This document shows positions 24,203-32,409 of a DNA stretch of 64,000 nucleotides, piece by piece (positions within the stretch are counted from its first letter, which is position 1; each line of letters begins with the position of its first letter). The notes beneath the pieces are model-generated. The model had not been told where the DNA came from. It worked only from the letters and a program-made list of their open reading frames with translations, and did not search any database. The stretch covers positions 401,109 to 465,108 of the forward strand of contig NZ_LMEH01000002.1 in assembly GCF_001425325.1 (NCBI RefSeq), given 5' to 3'. Position numbers and translations under genes: made by a program. This DNA comes from Leifsonia sp. Root1293 (GTDB lineage: Bacteria > Actinomycetota > Actinomycetes > Actinomycetales > Microbacteriaceae).

Positions 24203-25333
24203 CTACTGGACCGCGGCGGCCCACTCCGTGCCGAGGAGCTCACCGGCTGCGGTGCTCTGCTCCTCGGTCGGGACCACGGTCTCCTCGGGTGCTGCGGGGA
24301 GCGCCGAGAACAGCTTCTCGTCGATGGTGCCTGCAGCCGACATGGCCTCGGCACGCACGGGGCGCGCTCCGCCCTTCAGCCAGAGGTTCTGTGCCTCGTC
24401 GCTGTACAGGAACTCCTGCCACAGGCGCGCCGCGGCGGGGTGCGGTGCCTCCTTGTTGATCGCCTGGTTGTAGTAACCGGCGTAGCCCGTGCCCGGAAGG
24501 ATCACGACCTTCCAGTCGGGGTTGTCCGCCGTGTGGGCTGCATTCAAGTAGTCCCAGTCGAAGACGACAGGGGTCTCGCCCGACGCGACCGTGGCCGTGG
24601 TCACGTCGACCTTCAACATGTTGCCGGCCTTCTGCAGCTTGCTGAAGAAGTCGATGCCCGGCTGGAAGTCGTCGAGCGTACCGTCGCTCTGCACGGTGCT
24701 CAGGCCGACCGCGGCGAAGGCGGCTCCGGCCTGGGTCGGGTCGCCGTTGATGGCGACGGCGCCCTTGTAGTCTGCGCCGAGCAGGTCGTCGAGAGCCTCG
24801 GGGGCGGCGAACTTCGAGGAGTCGTAGCCGATGGACATGTATCCGCCGTAATCGCCGACGAAGAGACCGTTCGACTCCTTCAGCGCGTCGGGGATGTCGT
24901 CCCAGGTGGCGACCTTGTACGGGGCGAAGACGTCGGTGTTGGCCAGGGCGACGGTGAGCCCGAGATCGAACACGTCCGGTGCGGTGTCGAGCCCGGCGTT
25001 GGTCTTGGCCGCCTCGATCTCCTCGGCGCTGGAGACGTCGGGCGACTGCTCGGTGATGGCGATGTCCGGGTACTTCTTCGTGAAGGCGTCGAGCACTTCG
25101 CCGTAGTTCGCCCAGTCGCGCGGGAGGGCGATGACGTTGAGTGCACCCTCGGCCTCGGCCGCGGTCTCGAGGTCGGCGAGTGTGCCGAAGTCGGTGAGGC
25201 TGGTGGCCGTGGCGGCGTCCGACGAGGAGTCGGCGTCGGCGGCTGGGGCTGAGCAGGCGCTCAGCGCGATGGCGGCACCGGCGGCGATGGCGATCGCTCC
25301 GACCGCTCGGCGGCGCAGGGGGGTGGAAAGCAC
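24203..25333 (-). CDS. ABC importer substrate-binding lipoprotein
   Basis: The 376-residue protein has a lipoprotein signal (AIALSAC-S) and a type-2 periplasmic-binding fold of the polyamine/iron/2-aminoethylphosphonate class (VIALPRDWANYGEVLDAF, FDLGLTVALANTDVF, YNQAINKEAPHPAAARLWQ). GTG 25333 follows AGAGGAA. It leads a four-gene operon: binding protein, two permeases, ATPase. The substrate is not identifiable; no polyamine-specific motif was recognised. An 11-bp hairpin and a dyad in the leader may control it. Confidence 0.85.
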   Translation of the reverse strand: MLSTPLRRRAVGAIAIAAGAAIALSACSAPAADADSSSDAATATSLTDFGTLADLETAAEAEGALNVIALPRDWANYGEVLDAFTKKYPDIAITEQSPDVSSAEEIEAAKTNAGLDTAPDVFDLGLTVALANTDVFAPYKVATWDDIPDALKESNGLFVGDYGGYMSIGYDSSKFAAPEALDDLLGADYKGAVAINGDPTQAGAAFAAVGLSTVQSDGTLDDFQPGIDFFSKLQKAGNMLKVDVTTATVASGETPVVFDWDYLNAAHTADNPDWKVVILPGTGYAGYYNQAINKEAPHPAAARLWQEFLYSDEAQNLWLKGGARPVRAEAMSAAGTIDEKLFSALPAAPEETVVPTEEQSTAAGELLGTEWAAAVQ

Positions 25334-25353
25334 AGGGGTTCCTCTCTCGATGC

Positions 25354-25435
25354 ATCCGGGAGCGGAAAGCGCCAGTCGGCGCGCACTGTGGACGCTCCCG
25401 GATCACGAGGAGGCTATGAGCCGGCGGTGAACCGC
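25354..25435 (-). promoter_or_regulatory. Leader dyads of the ABC operon
   Basis: Perfect 11-base arms ATCCGGGAGCG (25354-25364) and CGCTCCCGGAT (25393-25403) flank 28 bases, and the dyad GCGGTGAACCGC lies at 25424-25435. They lie in the 183-bp gap upstream of the binding-protein gene and may be an operator and an mRNA hairpin. No known riboswitch was recognised. Confidence 0.4.
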
Positions 25436-25516
25436 TGCACGATCCGGCGTGAACGACATGTGGCTGGCTGATGGACGCGCCTGCTGGAGAGCCTCCCGGG
25501 TGCATCCGGCTGAGGA

Positions 25517-25900
25517 TCACACAGGCGGCGGCGTCTCCGATGACGGATGCACCCCGGGTGCGGCCGGGCTCACGGACTCGATCACTCGCACGACGGCGCG
25601 CTCGTACTTGCGCACCACCGAGACGTCGAAGCCCTGAGGTGCGTCGACGGTCACGTCGTCGCTGCGGTCACGGTCGAGGAAGCCCGACTTCCACGTGACG
25701 TCGAGGTGGGCGGCCGACATCGACCCGATCGAGTACGCGACGTGGCCGGAACCGCCGAGCAGACCGGTCTCCAGAATGATCGTCGCACTGCTTCCGGTAC
25801 GGATCGCTCGAGGCGGCGGCTCGACGAAGTCGCCCTTCTGGTCGGCGAGCTCGAGCGTGATGGAGGTCTCGTTGCGGATCTCGACGGTGCTGCGCGCCAT
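25517..25900 (-). CDS. Small predicted beta-sandwich protein, possibly aegerolysin-like
   Basis: The 127-residue product starts at ATG 25900 after GAGGAG. It opens with VEIRNETSITLEL, continues with a PP...IRTGSSATIILET turn, then GGSGHVAYSIG and HLDVTWKSGF. The pattern of short strands, a proline-rich turn and GS-rich VxYxI strand resembles aegerolysin or insecticidal crystal-protein beta-sandwiches, but similarity is by eye only. There is no signal peptide or membrane segment. It follows rhaB by 112 bp on the same strand and is probably transcribed separately. Function unknown. Confidence 0.55.
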   Translation of the reverse strand: MARSTVEIRNETSITLELADQKGDFVEPPPRAIRTGSSATIILETGLLGGSGHVAYSIGSMSAAHLDVTWKSGFLDRDRSDDVTVDAPQGFDVSVVRKYERAVVRVIESVSPAAPGVHPSSETPPPV

Positions 25901-26012
25901 GGCAGGCTCCTCAGTGTCGCGACGCACAGCTGGGTGGACGTGCGTCTCGGGTATCGACTCGAACAGTCTGCTCTCATGCATCCGTCGGCGACAGAGTCTC
26001 TTCGTGGACGAG

Positions 26013-27440
26013 TCAGCGGGGGGTGTACCGCCTGGGTGGGAAGGCGGCGGCGACCACCGAGCGCAACGACTCGAGCGAGCCGTCCACGAAGCCCTGCAGG
26101 CGCGCCTGGACGAGGATGTTGCCGATGGCCGTCGCCTCCACGGGGCCGGCGAGCACGGGCAGCCCGGCACGGTCGGCGGTGAGCTGGCAGAGCAGCTCGT
26201 TCTGCGAACCGCCGCCGACGATGTGGATCGTCTCCACAGAACGCCCTGAGAGTGCCGCAGCCGTGCGCACCGCGGTGGCGAAGGCGTCAGCGAGGCTCTC
26301 GATGATGCTCCGCACGAACTCGGCAGGCGAGCCAGGCACGACGAGATCGTGTTCCCGGCAGTATTCCGCGATCCGTGCCGGCATGTCGCCCGGGGTCAGG
26401 AATCGCGGGTCGTCTGCATCGAACACGGCGACCGGAGCCGTGACGGATGCCGCGGCCGCAAGCAGCGCAGCGAGGTCGGTGGCATGACCGTCGGCCTCCC
26501 AGCTCCGCACCGACTCGCTCAGCAGCCAGAGCCCCATGACGTTGTGCAGGAAACGGATGCGGCCGTCGACGCCGCCTTCGTTGGTGAAGTTCGCCTCGCG
26601 AGCCGCATCCGTGAGCACGGGTTCCTCGAGTTCGACACCCACGAGCCCCCAGGTGCCGCAGGAGATGTACGCACTGGTGGCAGCATCCATGGGAACAGCG
26701 ACCACGGCCGATGCGGTGTCGTGGCTGCCGACGGCCACGACGTCGGCTGTGCCGCCGAGCTGCTTCGCCACCTCGGGCAGAAGGGGGCCGACGCGGGTAC
26801 CGGGGTCGACGAGGGTCGGCAGCAGTGCCGGCGGCAGGTGGAGCTGCCCGAGCAGGGCGGTATTCCACTCGCCGGTCACGACGTCGAGCAGCCCCGTCGT
26901 CGATGCGTTGGTGCGCTCGGCGATGCGCTCGCCGGTGAGCCAGAAGGTGAGCAGGTCGGGGATCAGCAGCATGCCGTCGGCTCTGGTGAGGCATCCGATG
27001 CCCCGATCGGAATCGACCTCGGCCATGAGCTGGTACACGGTGTTGAACGGCAGGAACTGCAGGCCGTTGCGGCGGTACAGTTCGCGGAACGGCACGATGG
27101 CGTGAGTCTTCTCCACCCCAGCGGCCGTGCGGGTGTCGCGATAGTGGAACGGCTCGCTGAGCATCCGGCCGTCGTGCAGCAGGGCGTAGTCGACCGCCCA
27201 GGAATCGACGCCGATGCTCGCCAGTCTCGGTTCCTGCCTGAACCCGGCGGTCAGGCCGACGAGCGCGTTGCGGTACAGCTCGCCGATGTTCCAGTGCAGG
27301 CCGCCCGGGGTCGAGACGGGCACGTTCGGGAAGCGGGCCAGTTGCTGCATCCGCAGCTCATTCGGTCCGACGTCGCCGAGGATGACGCGCCCGCTCGTGG
27401 CGCCGAGGTCGATGGCCGCGACGCTGCCGGTGGTTGCCAC
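26013..27440 (-). CDS. rhaB: Rhamnulokinase
   Basis: RhaB phosphorylates L-rhamnulose to L-rhamnulose 1-phosphate. The 475-residue protein is a FGGY-type sugar kinase: DLGATSGRVI phosphate-binding loop at the N-terminus, the substrate-binding region GVDSWAVDYALL (about residue 75), HYRDTRT, and the C-terminal adenosine loop IVGGGSQNELLCQ. GTG 27440 starts 5 bp after rhaEW stops; no good ribosome site is present, suggesting translational coupling. It is the last clear gene of the rhamnose catabolic operon. Confidence 0.93.
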   Translation of the reverse strand: MATTGSVAAIDLGATSGRVILGDVGPNELRMQQLARFPNVPVSTPGGLHWNIGELYRNALVGLTAGFRQEPRLASIGVDSWAVDYALLHDGRMLSEPFHYRDTRTAAGVEKTHAIVPFRELYRRNGLQFLPFNTVYQLMAEVDSDRGIGCLTRADGMLLIPDLLTFWLTGERIAERTNASTTGLLDVVTGEWNTALLGQLHLPPALLPTLVDPGTRVGPLLPEVAKQLGGTADVVAVGSHDTASAVVAVPMDAATSAYISCGTWGLVGVELEEPVLTDAAREANFTNEGGVDGRIRFLHNVMGLWLLSESVRSWEADGHATDLAALLAAAASVTAPVAVFDADDPRFLTPGDMPARIAEYCREHDLVVPGSPAEFVRSIIESLADAFATAVRTAAALSGRSVETIHIVGGGSQNELLCQLTADRAGLPVLAGPVEATAIGNILVQARLQGFVDGSLESLRSVVAAAFPPRRYTPR

Positions 27441-27445
27441 GGTCG

Positions 27446-29482
27446 TCAGCGCAGGAACGCGGCGGCGACGCCGGCGTCGACCGGGATGTGCAGGCCCGTC
27501 GTGTGCGAGAGGTCGCTCGAGCAGAGCACGAACACGGCATTCGCGACGTTCTCGGGCAGCACCTCGCGCTTGAGCAGGGTGCGCTGGGCGTAGTACGCGC
27601 CGAGCTCCTCCTCCGGCACTCCGTAGACGGCGGCGCGCTTGGCACCCCAGCCGCCGGCGAAGATGCCGGAACCGCGCACGACGCCGTCGGGGTTGATGCC
27701 GTTCACCTTCACGCCGTGCTCGCCGAGCTCGGCCGCGAGCAGGCGCACCTGGTGGGCCTGGTCGGCCTTGGTCGCCGAGTAGGCGATGTTGTTCGGTCCG
27801 GCGAACACCGAGTTCTTGCTCGAGATGTAGACGATGTCTCCGCCGAGCTTCTGCTCGATGAGGGCCTTCGCGGCGGCACGCGAGACCAGGAACGAGCCCT
27901 TGGCCATGACGTTGTGCTGCAGGTCCCAGTCGGCGACGGTGGTCTCGAGCAGCGACTTCGACAGCGACAGGCCGGCGTTGTTCACCACGATGTCGAGGCC
28001 GCCGAACGCGAGCAGCGCCGCGTCGATGGACGCCTGCACCTGGGCCTCGTCGACGACGTTGGCCTGCACGCCGACGGCGACATCCGTCGACCCGATCTCG
28101 GCTGCTGCGGCCTGGGCCTTCTCAAGGTCGAGGTCGGCGATGACGACGCACGCTCCCTCGGCGGCGAGGCGGGTGGCGATGGCCTTGCCGATTCCGGATG
28201 CCGCCCCCGTGACGAGAGCGATGCGGGTGGCGAGCGGCTTGGGCTTGGGCATCCGCGCCAGCTTGGCCTCCTCGAGGGCCCAGTACTCGATGCGGAACTT
28301 CTCCTCGTCGGAGATGGGCGAGTACGTCGAGAGCGCCTCGGCGCCGCGCATGACGTTGATGGCGTTGCGGTAGAACTCGCCGGCGACGCGGGCGGTCTGC
28401 TTGTTGGCGCCGTAGCTGAACATGCCGACGCCCGGGATGAGCACGATGGCGGGGTCGGCCCCGCGCATGGCCGGCGACTCCGGCGTGGCGTACGCGGCGT
28501 AGTAGGCCGCGTAGTCGGCGCGGTAGGCCTCGTGCAGTTCGTGCAGGCGGGCGATCGAGTCCTCGATCGAGGCGTCGGCCGGCAGGTCGAGCACCAGCGG
28601 CTTCACCTTGGTGCGCAGGAAGTGGTCGGGGCAGCTGGTGCCGAGGGCCGCGAGACGCGGGTGCTCGGATGCCGCCAGGAAGTCGAGCACCTCGGGGGCG
28701 TCGGAGAAGTGGCCGACCTGCGGGCGGTCGGTCGAGACCAGCCCGCGGATGGTCGCGGCCAGTGCTGCCGCCTTCGCCGAGCGTTCAGGGGCGTCGAGCG
28801 CCTCGTAACCCGACAAAACGGTTCCGAACGGATCGGGGCGCCCGTGCTCGGCGATGTAGGCCTCGGCCGTCGCGATCATGTGCAGCGAGTTCGCCTCGGA
28901 CTCTTCCGAGGTGTCGCCCCACGCCGTGATGCCGTGCCCGCCGAGGATGCATCCGATGGCCTGCGGGTTCGCGGCCTTGAGAGCGGCGATGTCGAGTCCG
29001 AGCTGGAAGCCCGGGCGGCGCCACGGCACCCACACCACGGTCTCGCCGAAGATCTTCCGGGTGAGCTCCTCGCCGTCGGCTGCCGTCGCGATGGCGATGC
29101 CGGAGTCCGGATGCAGGTGGTCGACGTGGGCGGCATCCACGAGGCCGTGCATGGCGGTGTCGATCGAGGGAGCGGCCCCGCCCTTGCCGTGCAGGGCGTA
29201 GTCGAACGCCGCCACCATCTCGTCCTCGCGGTCGACGCCGGGGTAGACGTCGACGAGGGCGCGCATGCGATCCAGCCGCAGCACGGCCAGGCCGGACTCG
29301 GTGAGGGTGCCGAGGTCTCCGCCGGAACCCTTCACCCAGAGCAGCTCGACGGGCTCGCCCGTGACGGGGTCGACATCCGTTCCCTTGGCCGAGGTGTTGC
29401 CCCCGGCGTAGTTCGTGTTCTTCGGGTCGGACCCGAGGCGGTTTGAGCGCGCGATCAGGGCGGCGGCTGTCTCGTTCGTCAT
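27446..29482 (-). CDS. rhaEW: Bifunctional rhamnulose-1-phosphate aldolase / lactaldehyde dehydrogenase
   Basis: The 678-residue fusion cleaves rhamnulose 1-phosphate to dihydroxyacetone phosphate and L-lactaldehyde, then oxidises lactaldehyde to L-lactate, following the known RhaEW family. Residues 1-430 are a class-II aldolase domain with metal-binding HLHP (HVDHLHPDSG) and GGHGITAWGD. Residues about 430-678 are a short-chain dehydrogenase with LVTGAASGIGKAIA, NNAGLS and YSATK. ATG 29482 lies after a weak GAGAAG. The gene follows rhaI after a 115-bp gap holding a nested stem-loop. Confidence 0.92.
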   Translation of the reverse strand: MTNETAAALIARSNRLGSDPKNTNYAGGNTSAKGTDVDPVTGEPVELLWVKGSGGDLGTLTESGLAVLRLDRMRALVDVYPGVDREDEMVAAFDYALHGKGGAAPSIDTAMHGLVDAAHVDHLHPDSGIAIATAADGEELTRKIFGETVVWVPWRRPGFQLGLDIAALKAANPQAIGCILGGHGITAWGDTSEESEANSLHMIATAEAYIAEHGRPDPFGTVLSGYEALDAPERSAKAAALAATIRGLVSTDRPQVGHFSDAPEVLDFLAASEHPRLAALGTSCPDHFLRTKVKPLVLDLPADASIEDSIARLHELHEAYRADYAAYYAAYATPESPAMRGADPAIVLIPGVGMFSYGANKQTARVAGEFYRNAINVMRGAEALSTYSPISDEEKFRIEYWALEEAKLARMPKPKPLATRIALVTGAASGIGKAIATRLAAEGACVVIADLDLEKAQAAAAEIGSTDVAVGVQANVVDEAQVQASIDAALLAFGGLDIVVNNAGLSLSKSLLETTVADWDLQHNVMAKGSFLVSRAAAKALIEQKLGGDIVYISSKNSVFAGPNNIAYSATKADQAHQVRLLAAELGEHGVKVNGINPDGVVRGSGIFAGGWGAKRAAVYGVPEEELGAYYAQRTLLKREVLPENVANAVFVLCSSDLSHTTGLHIPVDAGVAAAFLR

Positions 29483-29509
29483 GGCGAGGTCTTCTCTTTC
29501 AGTTTCCGC

Positions 29510-29575
29510 GAGTCGCCCATCCTGGTCGCATCCGGCCGCCTGGACGGCGGGAATGGCGACGAAGACGGGCGACTC
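29510..29575 (-). promoter_or_regulatory. Nested stem-loop between rhaI and rhaEW
   Basis: Outer arms GAGTCGCCC (29510-29518) and GGGCGACTC (29567-29575) are perfect; inner GTCGC/GGCGAC and CCGCC/GGCGG pairs can stack inside. It could tune mRNA stability or read-through from rhaI into rhaEW. Confidence 0.5.
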
Positions 29576-29597
29576 GGTGGCGGTGTGGTCGGGTGGG

Positions 29598-30764
29598 TCA
29601 GGCGCCCCAGGACAGCTGGGTGCCGCCGGCGCGGTCCTCGGCGATCCTCTGCTGGTAGCCGGATGCCGCATAGGCGGCCATCGGGTCGCCGGCGAGCCCG
29701 CGGCTCTCACGCCAGGCGGCGAGGTCGGGGCGCACATCCGTGTAGAAGGCGTCCATGAGGATGCCGTTGGCGCCGAGCACGTCGTGCGCCTCCTGGGCTG
29801 CGGTGAGCGCGGCGCTGTCGACGAGCAGGGCCCGCGCCGTCATCTCCTGCACGTTCAGCACCGAGCGGATCTGGCCGGGGATCTTGTCCTCGACGTTGTG
29901 GCACTGGTCGAGCATGAACGCCACGGGGGAGTCGGCGCCGTACCCGCCGCCGCGCACGACCTCGTAGATGATGCGGAACAGCTGGAACGGGTCTGCCGCT
30001 CCCACGATCAGGTCGTCGTCGGCGTAGAAGCGCGAGTTGAAGTCGAAGGAGCCGAGCTTGCCGAGGCGCAGCAGCTGCATCACGATGAACTCGATGTTCG
30101 TGCCCGGCGCGTGGTGCCCGGTGTCGAGGCAGACCATCGCCTTGTCGCCGAGGGTGGCGACCTGGGCGTAGCTGGTTCCCCAGTCGGGAACATCCGTGTG
30201 GTAGAAAGCCGGCTCGAAGAACTTGTACTCCAGCACCAGGCGGTGCTCGTCGGCGAGGCGGTCGTAGATCTGGTGGAGCGAGTCGTTGAGGCGGTCCTGG
30301 CGGCCGCGGAGGTCGCCCTGGCCCGGGTAGTTGGTGCCGTCGGCGAGCCAGATCTTCAGATCCTGCGACCCCGTCGCGTGCATGATGTCGATGCAGTCGA
30401 AGTGGTGGTCGATCGCCTTCTGGCGGATGGCGGGGTCGACGTGGGTGAGCGAGCCGAACTTGTAGTCGTTGTCCTGGAAGGTGTTGGAGTTGATCGTGCC
30501 GAGCGCGACGCCCTGGTCCTCGGCGAAGGCGCGCAGGGCCGCGTAGTCGTCGACCTTGTCCCACGGGATGTGCAGCGCCACCTTCGGGGCGAGCGCCGTG
30601 TACCTGTTGACCGTCGCGGCGTCGGCGATCTTCTCCTCGGGCGTGCGCGGGGTGCCCGGCGTCGTGAACACCTTGAAGCGGGTGCCGGAGTTGCCGAACG
30701 CCCACGACGGCAGTTCGATCGCCTGCTGCTCGAGCAGGGCGAGGGTGTCTGGGGAGAGGCTCAC
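29598..30764 (-). CDS. rhaI: L-rhamnose isomerase, RhaI type
   Basis: The 388-residue barrel enzyme turns L-rhamnose into L-rhamnulose. It matches the Pseudomonas-type RhaI family, with metal-binding residues expected in the LVLEYKFFEPAFYHTD, LDTGHHAPGTNIE and FDFNSRFYADDD blocks. GTG 30764 has a strong AAAGGAA and overlaps the TGA of rhaM (GTGA), so rhaM and rhaI are coupled. Length is normal for the family. Confidence 0.93.
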   Translation of the reverse strand: MSLSPDTLALLEQQAIELPSWAFGNSGTRFKVFTTPGTPRTPEEKIADAATVNRYTALAPKVALHIPWDKVDDYAALRAFAEDQGVALGTINSNTFQDNDYKFGSLTHVDPAIRQKAIDHHFDCIDIMHATGSQDLKIWLADGTNYPGQGDLRGRQDRLNDSLHQIYDRLADEHRLVLEYKFFEPAFYHTDVPDWGTSYAQVATLGDKAMVCLDTGHHAPGTNIEFIVMQLLRLGKLGSFDFNSRFYADDDLIVGAADPFQLFRIIYEVVRGGGYGADSPVAFMLDQCHNVEDKIPGQIRSVLNVQEMTARALLVDSAALTAAQEAHDVLGANGILMDAFYTDVRPDLAAWRESRGLAGDPMAAYAASGYQQRIAEDRAGGTQLSWGA

Positions 30765-31156
30765 GAGTGGTTCCTTTCGAACGAGCTGTCGGCATCGGAT
30801 GCCGCTGAGAGTTGGGTCTCGAGGTTGAAGATCTCGAGGAGTCTGGGTGCTGCCTGGTCTGGGCGACCGTCGAGCTGCACGAAGAAGTCGGCCATCGCCG
30901 CCTCCCATGCGCCGGTGCGCGGGTCGGCCTCGAGGGCGGCCTGCGCCGCGTCGTCGTCGTCGGTCTCGTAGTAGCCGATGAGGAGGCCGTCGTCGCGGAG
31001 GAACAGCGAGTAGTTGCGGCGGCCGGCGTCGGCGATGGCCTGCAGCATCTCGGGCCAGACGTGGGCATGACGCTCGCGGTACTCGTCGAGCTTCGCCGGC
31101 TGCACCTGCAGCTGGAAGCAGACGCGCGTCGGTGTCGCCGTGTCGTCCTGGCTCAT
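30761..31156 (-). CDS. rhaM: L-rhamnose mutarotase
   Basis: The 131-residue protein is a small dimeric alpha/beta-barrel mutarotase that interconverts rhamnose anomers: VCFQLQVQPAKLDEYRERHAHVWPEML contains the active His, followed by NYSLFLRDDGLLIGYYE. It is first in the catabolic operon rhaM-rhaI-rhaEW-rhaB. Start ATG 31156; the LacI-type operator at 31181-31195 stands 25 bases upstream. Confidence 0.92.
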   Translation of the reverse strand: MSQDDTATPTRVCFQLQVQPAKLDEYRERHAHVWPEMLQAIADAGRRNYSLFLRDDGLLIGYYETDDDDAAQAALEADPRTGAWEAAMADFFVQLDGRPDQAAPRLLEIFNLETQLSAASDADSSFERNHS

Positions 31157-31180
31157 CGTCGAGATCCGATCGTGAAGGTA

Positions 31181-31195
31181 ATGAATCGTTTCAAT
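31181..31195. promoter_or_regulatory. LacI-type operator of the rhamnose catabolic operon
   Basis: ATGAATCGTTTCAAT (reverse ATTGAAACGATTCAT) has the central CG dyad of LacI-family sites and matches the sites at 36056 and 36134. RhaR is the probable binder. Confidence 0.8.
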
Positions 31196-31261
31196 AGTAC
31201 TGGTGAAGCTGCCTCCGGGCAAGGCCGCTGATGGCGAAGGTCCCGGGGAGAAGGAGGAGGT

Positions 31262-31291
31262 GGGGATGCCACGACGGAGCGTGGCATCCCC
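31262..31291 (-). terminator. Terminator of the rhamnose transport operon
   Basis: Perfect 12-bp arms GGGGATGCCACG (31262-31273) and CGTGGCATCCCC (31280-31291) enclose a 6-base loop, 8 bases after rhaS stops. It separates transport and catabolic transcripts. Confidence 0.8.
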
Positions 31292-31298
31292 GAGGCGA

Positions 31299-32345
31299 CT
31301 AGAAGTCGAAGTCGCCGATGTTGTCCTTGTTGAACTTGTAGGGCTCTCCGAGGAGCACGGTGCCGTCGGCGCCGACCTCGAAGTCGCCCAGGTCGCCGGC
31401 CGTGAAGGAGTCGCCTTCCTTGCCGGTGATGTCACCCTCGATGAGGGCCTTGGTCGCGAACGCGGCGAGGTAGCCGAGGTCGGCGGGGTTCCACAGCGCG
31501 AACTCAGTGACGGTGCCGTCCTCGACGAAGTCCCGCATCTGGTTCGGGGTTCCGAGGCCGGTGAGTGCGACCTTGCCCTTGAAGTCCGAGGTCGAGAGGT
31601 AGCGCGCGGCAGCCGCGATGCCGACGGTCGTGGGCGAGATGATGCCCTTGAGGTCGGGGTAGGTCTGCAGAAGCGCTGCGGTCTTGTCGAACGACGTCTG
31701 GTCGTCGTCATCGCCGTAGACGGTGTCGACGAGCTTGATGTCGGGGTGATCGGAGGCCAGCAGCGACTTCATCGTCTCGATCCAGGCGTTCTGGTTCGTG
31801 GCGTTGGCGCTCGCAGACAGGATGGCGACCTCGCCGGCGTCGCCGATCTGGTCGGCGATCATGTCGACCTGCACCTTGGCGATGCCGTCGGCCGTGGCCT
31901 GGTTGATGAAGATGTCGCGGCACTCGGGGTTGGTGTCCGAGTCGAAGGTGACGACCTTGATGCCGGCGTCGCGGGCCTCGTTGAGGGCGTCGCAGATGGC
32001 CTTGGGGTCGTTCGCCGAGACGACGATGCCGCCGACGCCCTGCTGGGTGAGGGTGTTGATGTAGCTGACCTGGGCGTCGGGCGACGCCTCGGCCGGGCCG
32101 ACTTCGGCGTAGGTGCCGCCGAACGACTCGATGGCCTTCTGGCCTCCCTTGTCGGAGGTGTCGAAGTAGGCGTTTCCGAGGTTCTTGGGCAGGAACGTGA
32201 TGGCCAGGTTGGCGTCGCCGCCTCCGCTGCCCTCGGTCGAGCCTCCGCCCGAGCCTCCGCTCGAGCAGCCTGTCGCGACGAGGGCCACGGTCACGGCGAG
32301 GGCCGCGATCGCACCGAGGCGGGTGCGCTTGGTGGGGAATGACAT
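31299..32345 (-). CDS. rhaS: L-rhamnose ABC importer substrate-binding lipoprotein
   Basis: The 348-residue lipoprotein (VATGC-S lipobox) has a Gly/Ser linker and a type-1 sugar-binding fold of the rhamnose-binding RhaS class (NLAITFLPKNLGNAYFD, GIVVSANDP, VTFDSDTNPECRDIFINQA). ATG 32345 follows AAAGGAAG. It is the last gene of the transport operon, after the ATPase and both permeases. A terminator lies directly after it. Rhamnose specificity rests on the surrounding enzymes and on family resemblance. Confidence 0.9.
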   Translation of the reverse strand: MSFPTKRTRLGAIAALAVTVALVATGCSSGGSGGGSTEGSGGGDANLAITFLPKNLGNAYFDTSDKGGQKAIESFGGTYAEVGPAEASPDAQVSYINTLTQQGVGGIVVSANDPKAICDALNEARDAGIKVVTFDSDTNPECRDIFINQATADGIAKVQVDMIADQIGDAGEVAILSASANATNQNAWIETMKSLLASDHPDIKLVDTVYGDDDDQTSFDKTAALLQTYPDLKGIISPTTVGIAAAARYLSTSDFKGKVALTGLGTPNQMRDFVEDGTVTEFALWNPADLGYLAAFATKALIEGDITGKEGDSFTAGDLGDFEVGADGTVLLGEPYKFNKDNIGDFDF

Positions 32346-32409
32346 CTTTGTGCTTCCTTTCGGTTGTGGGCAGTGCGGTGAAGCGAATTCGGAAGAGAGT
32401 GTGCTGCGC

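Noticed and set aside
22372-24354. 660-residue fusion on the reverse strand
   Set aside because: Only the last 299 residues form a permease; the part upstream of 23271 is out of frame with the true upstream permease.
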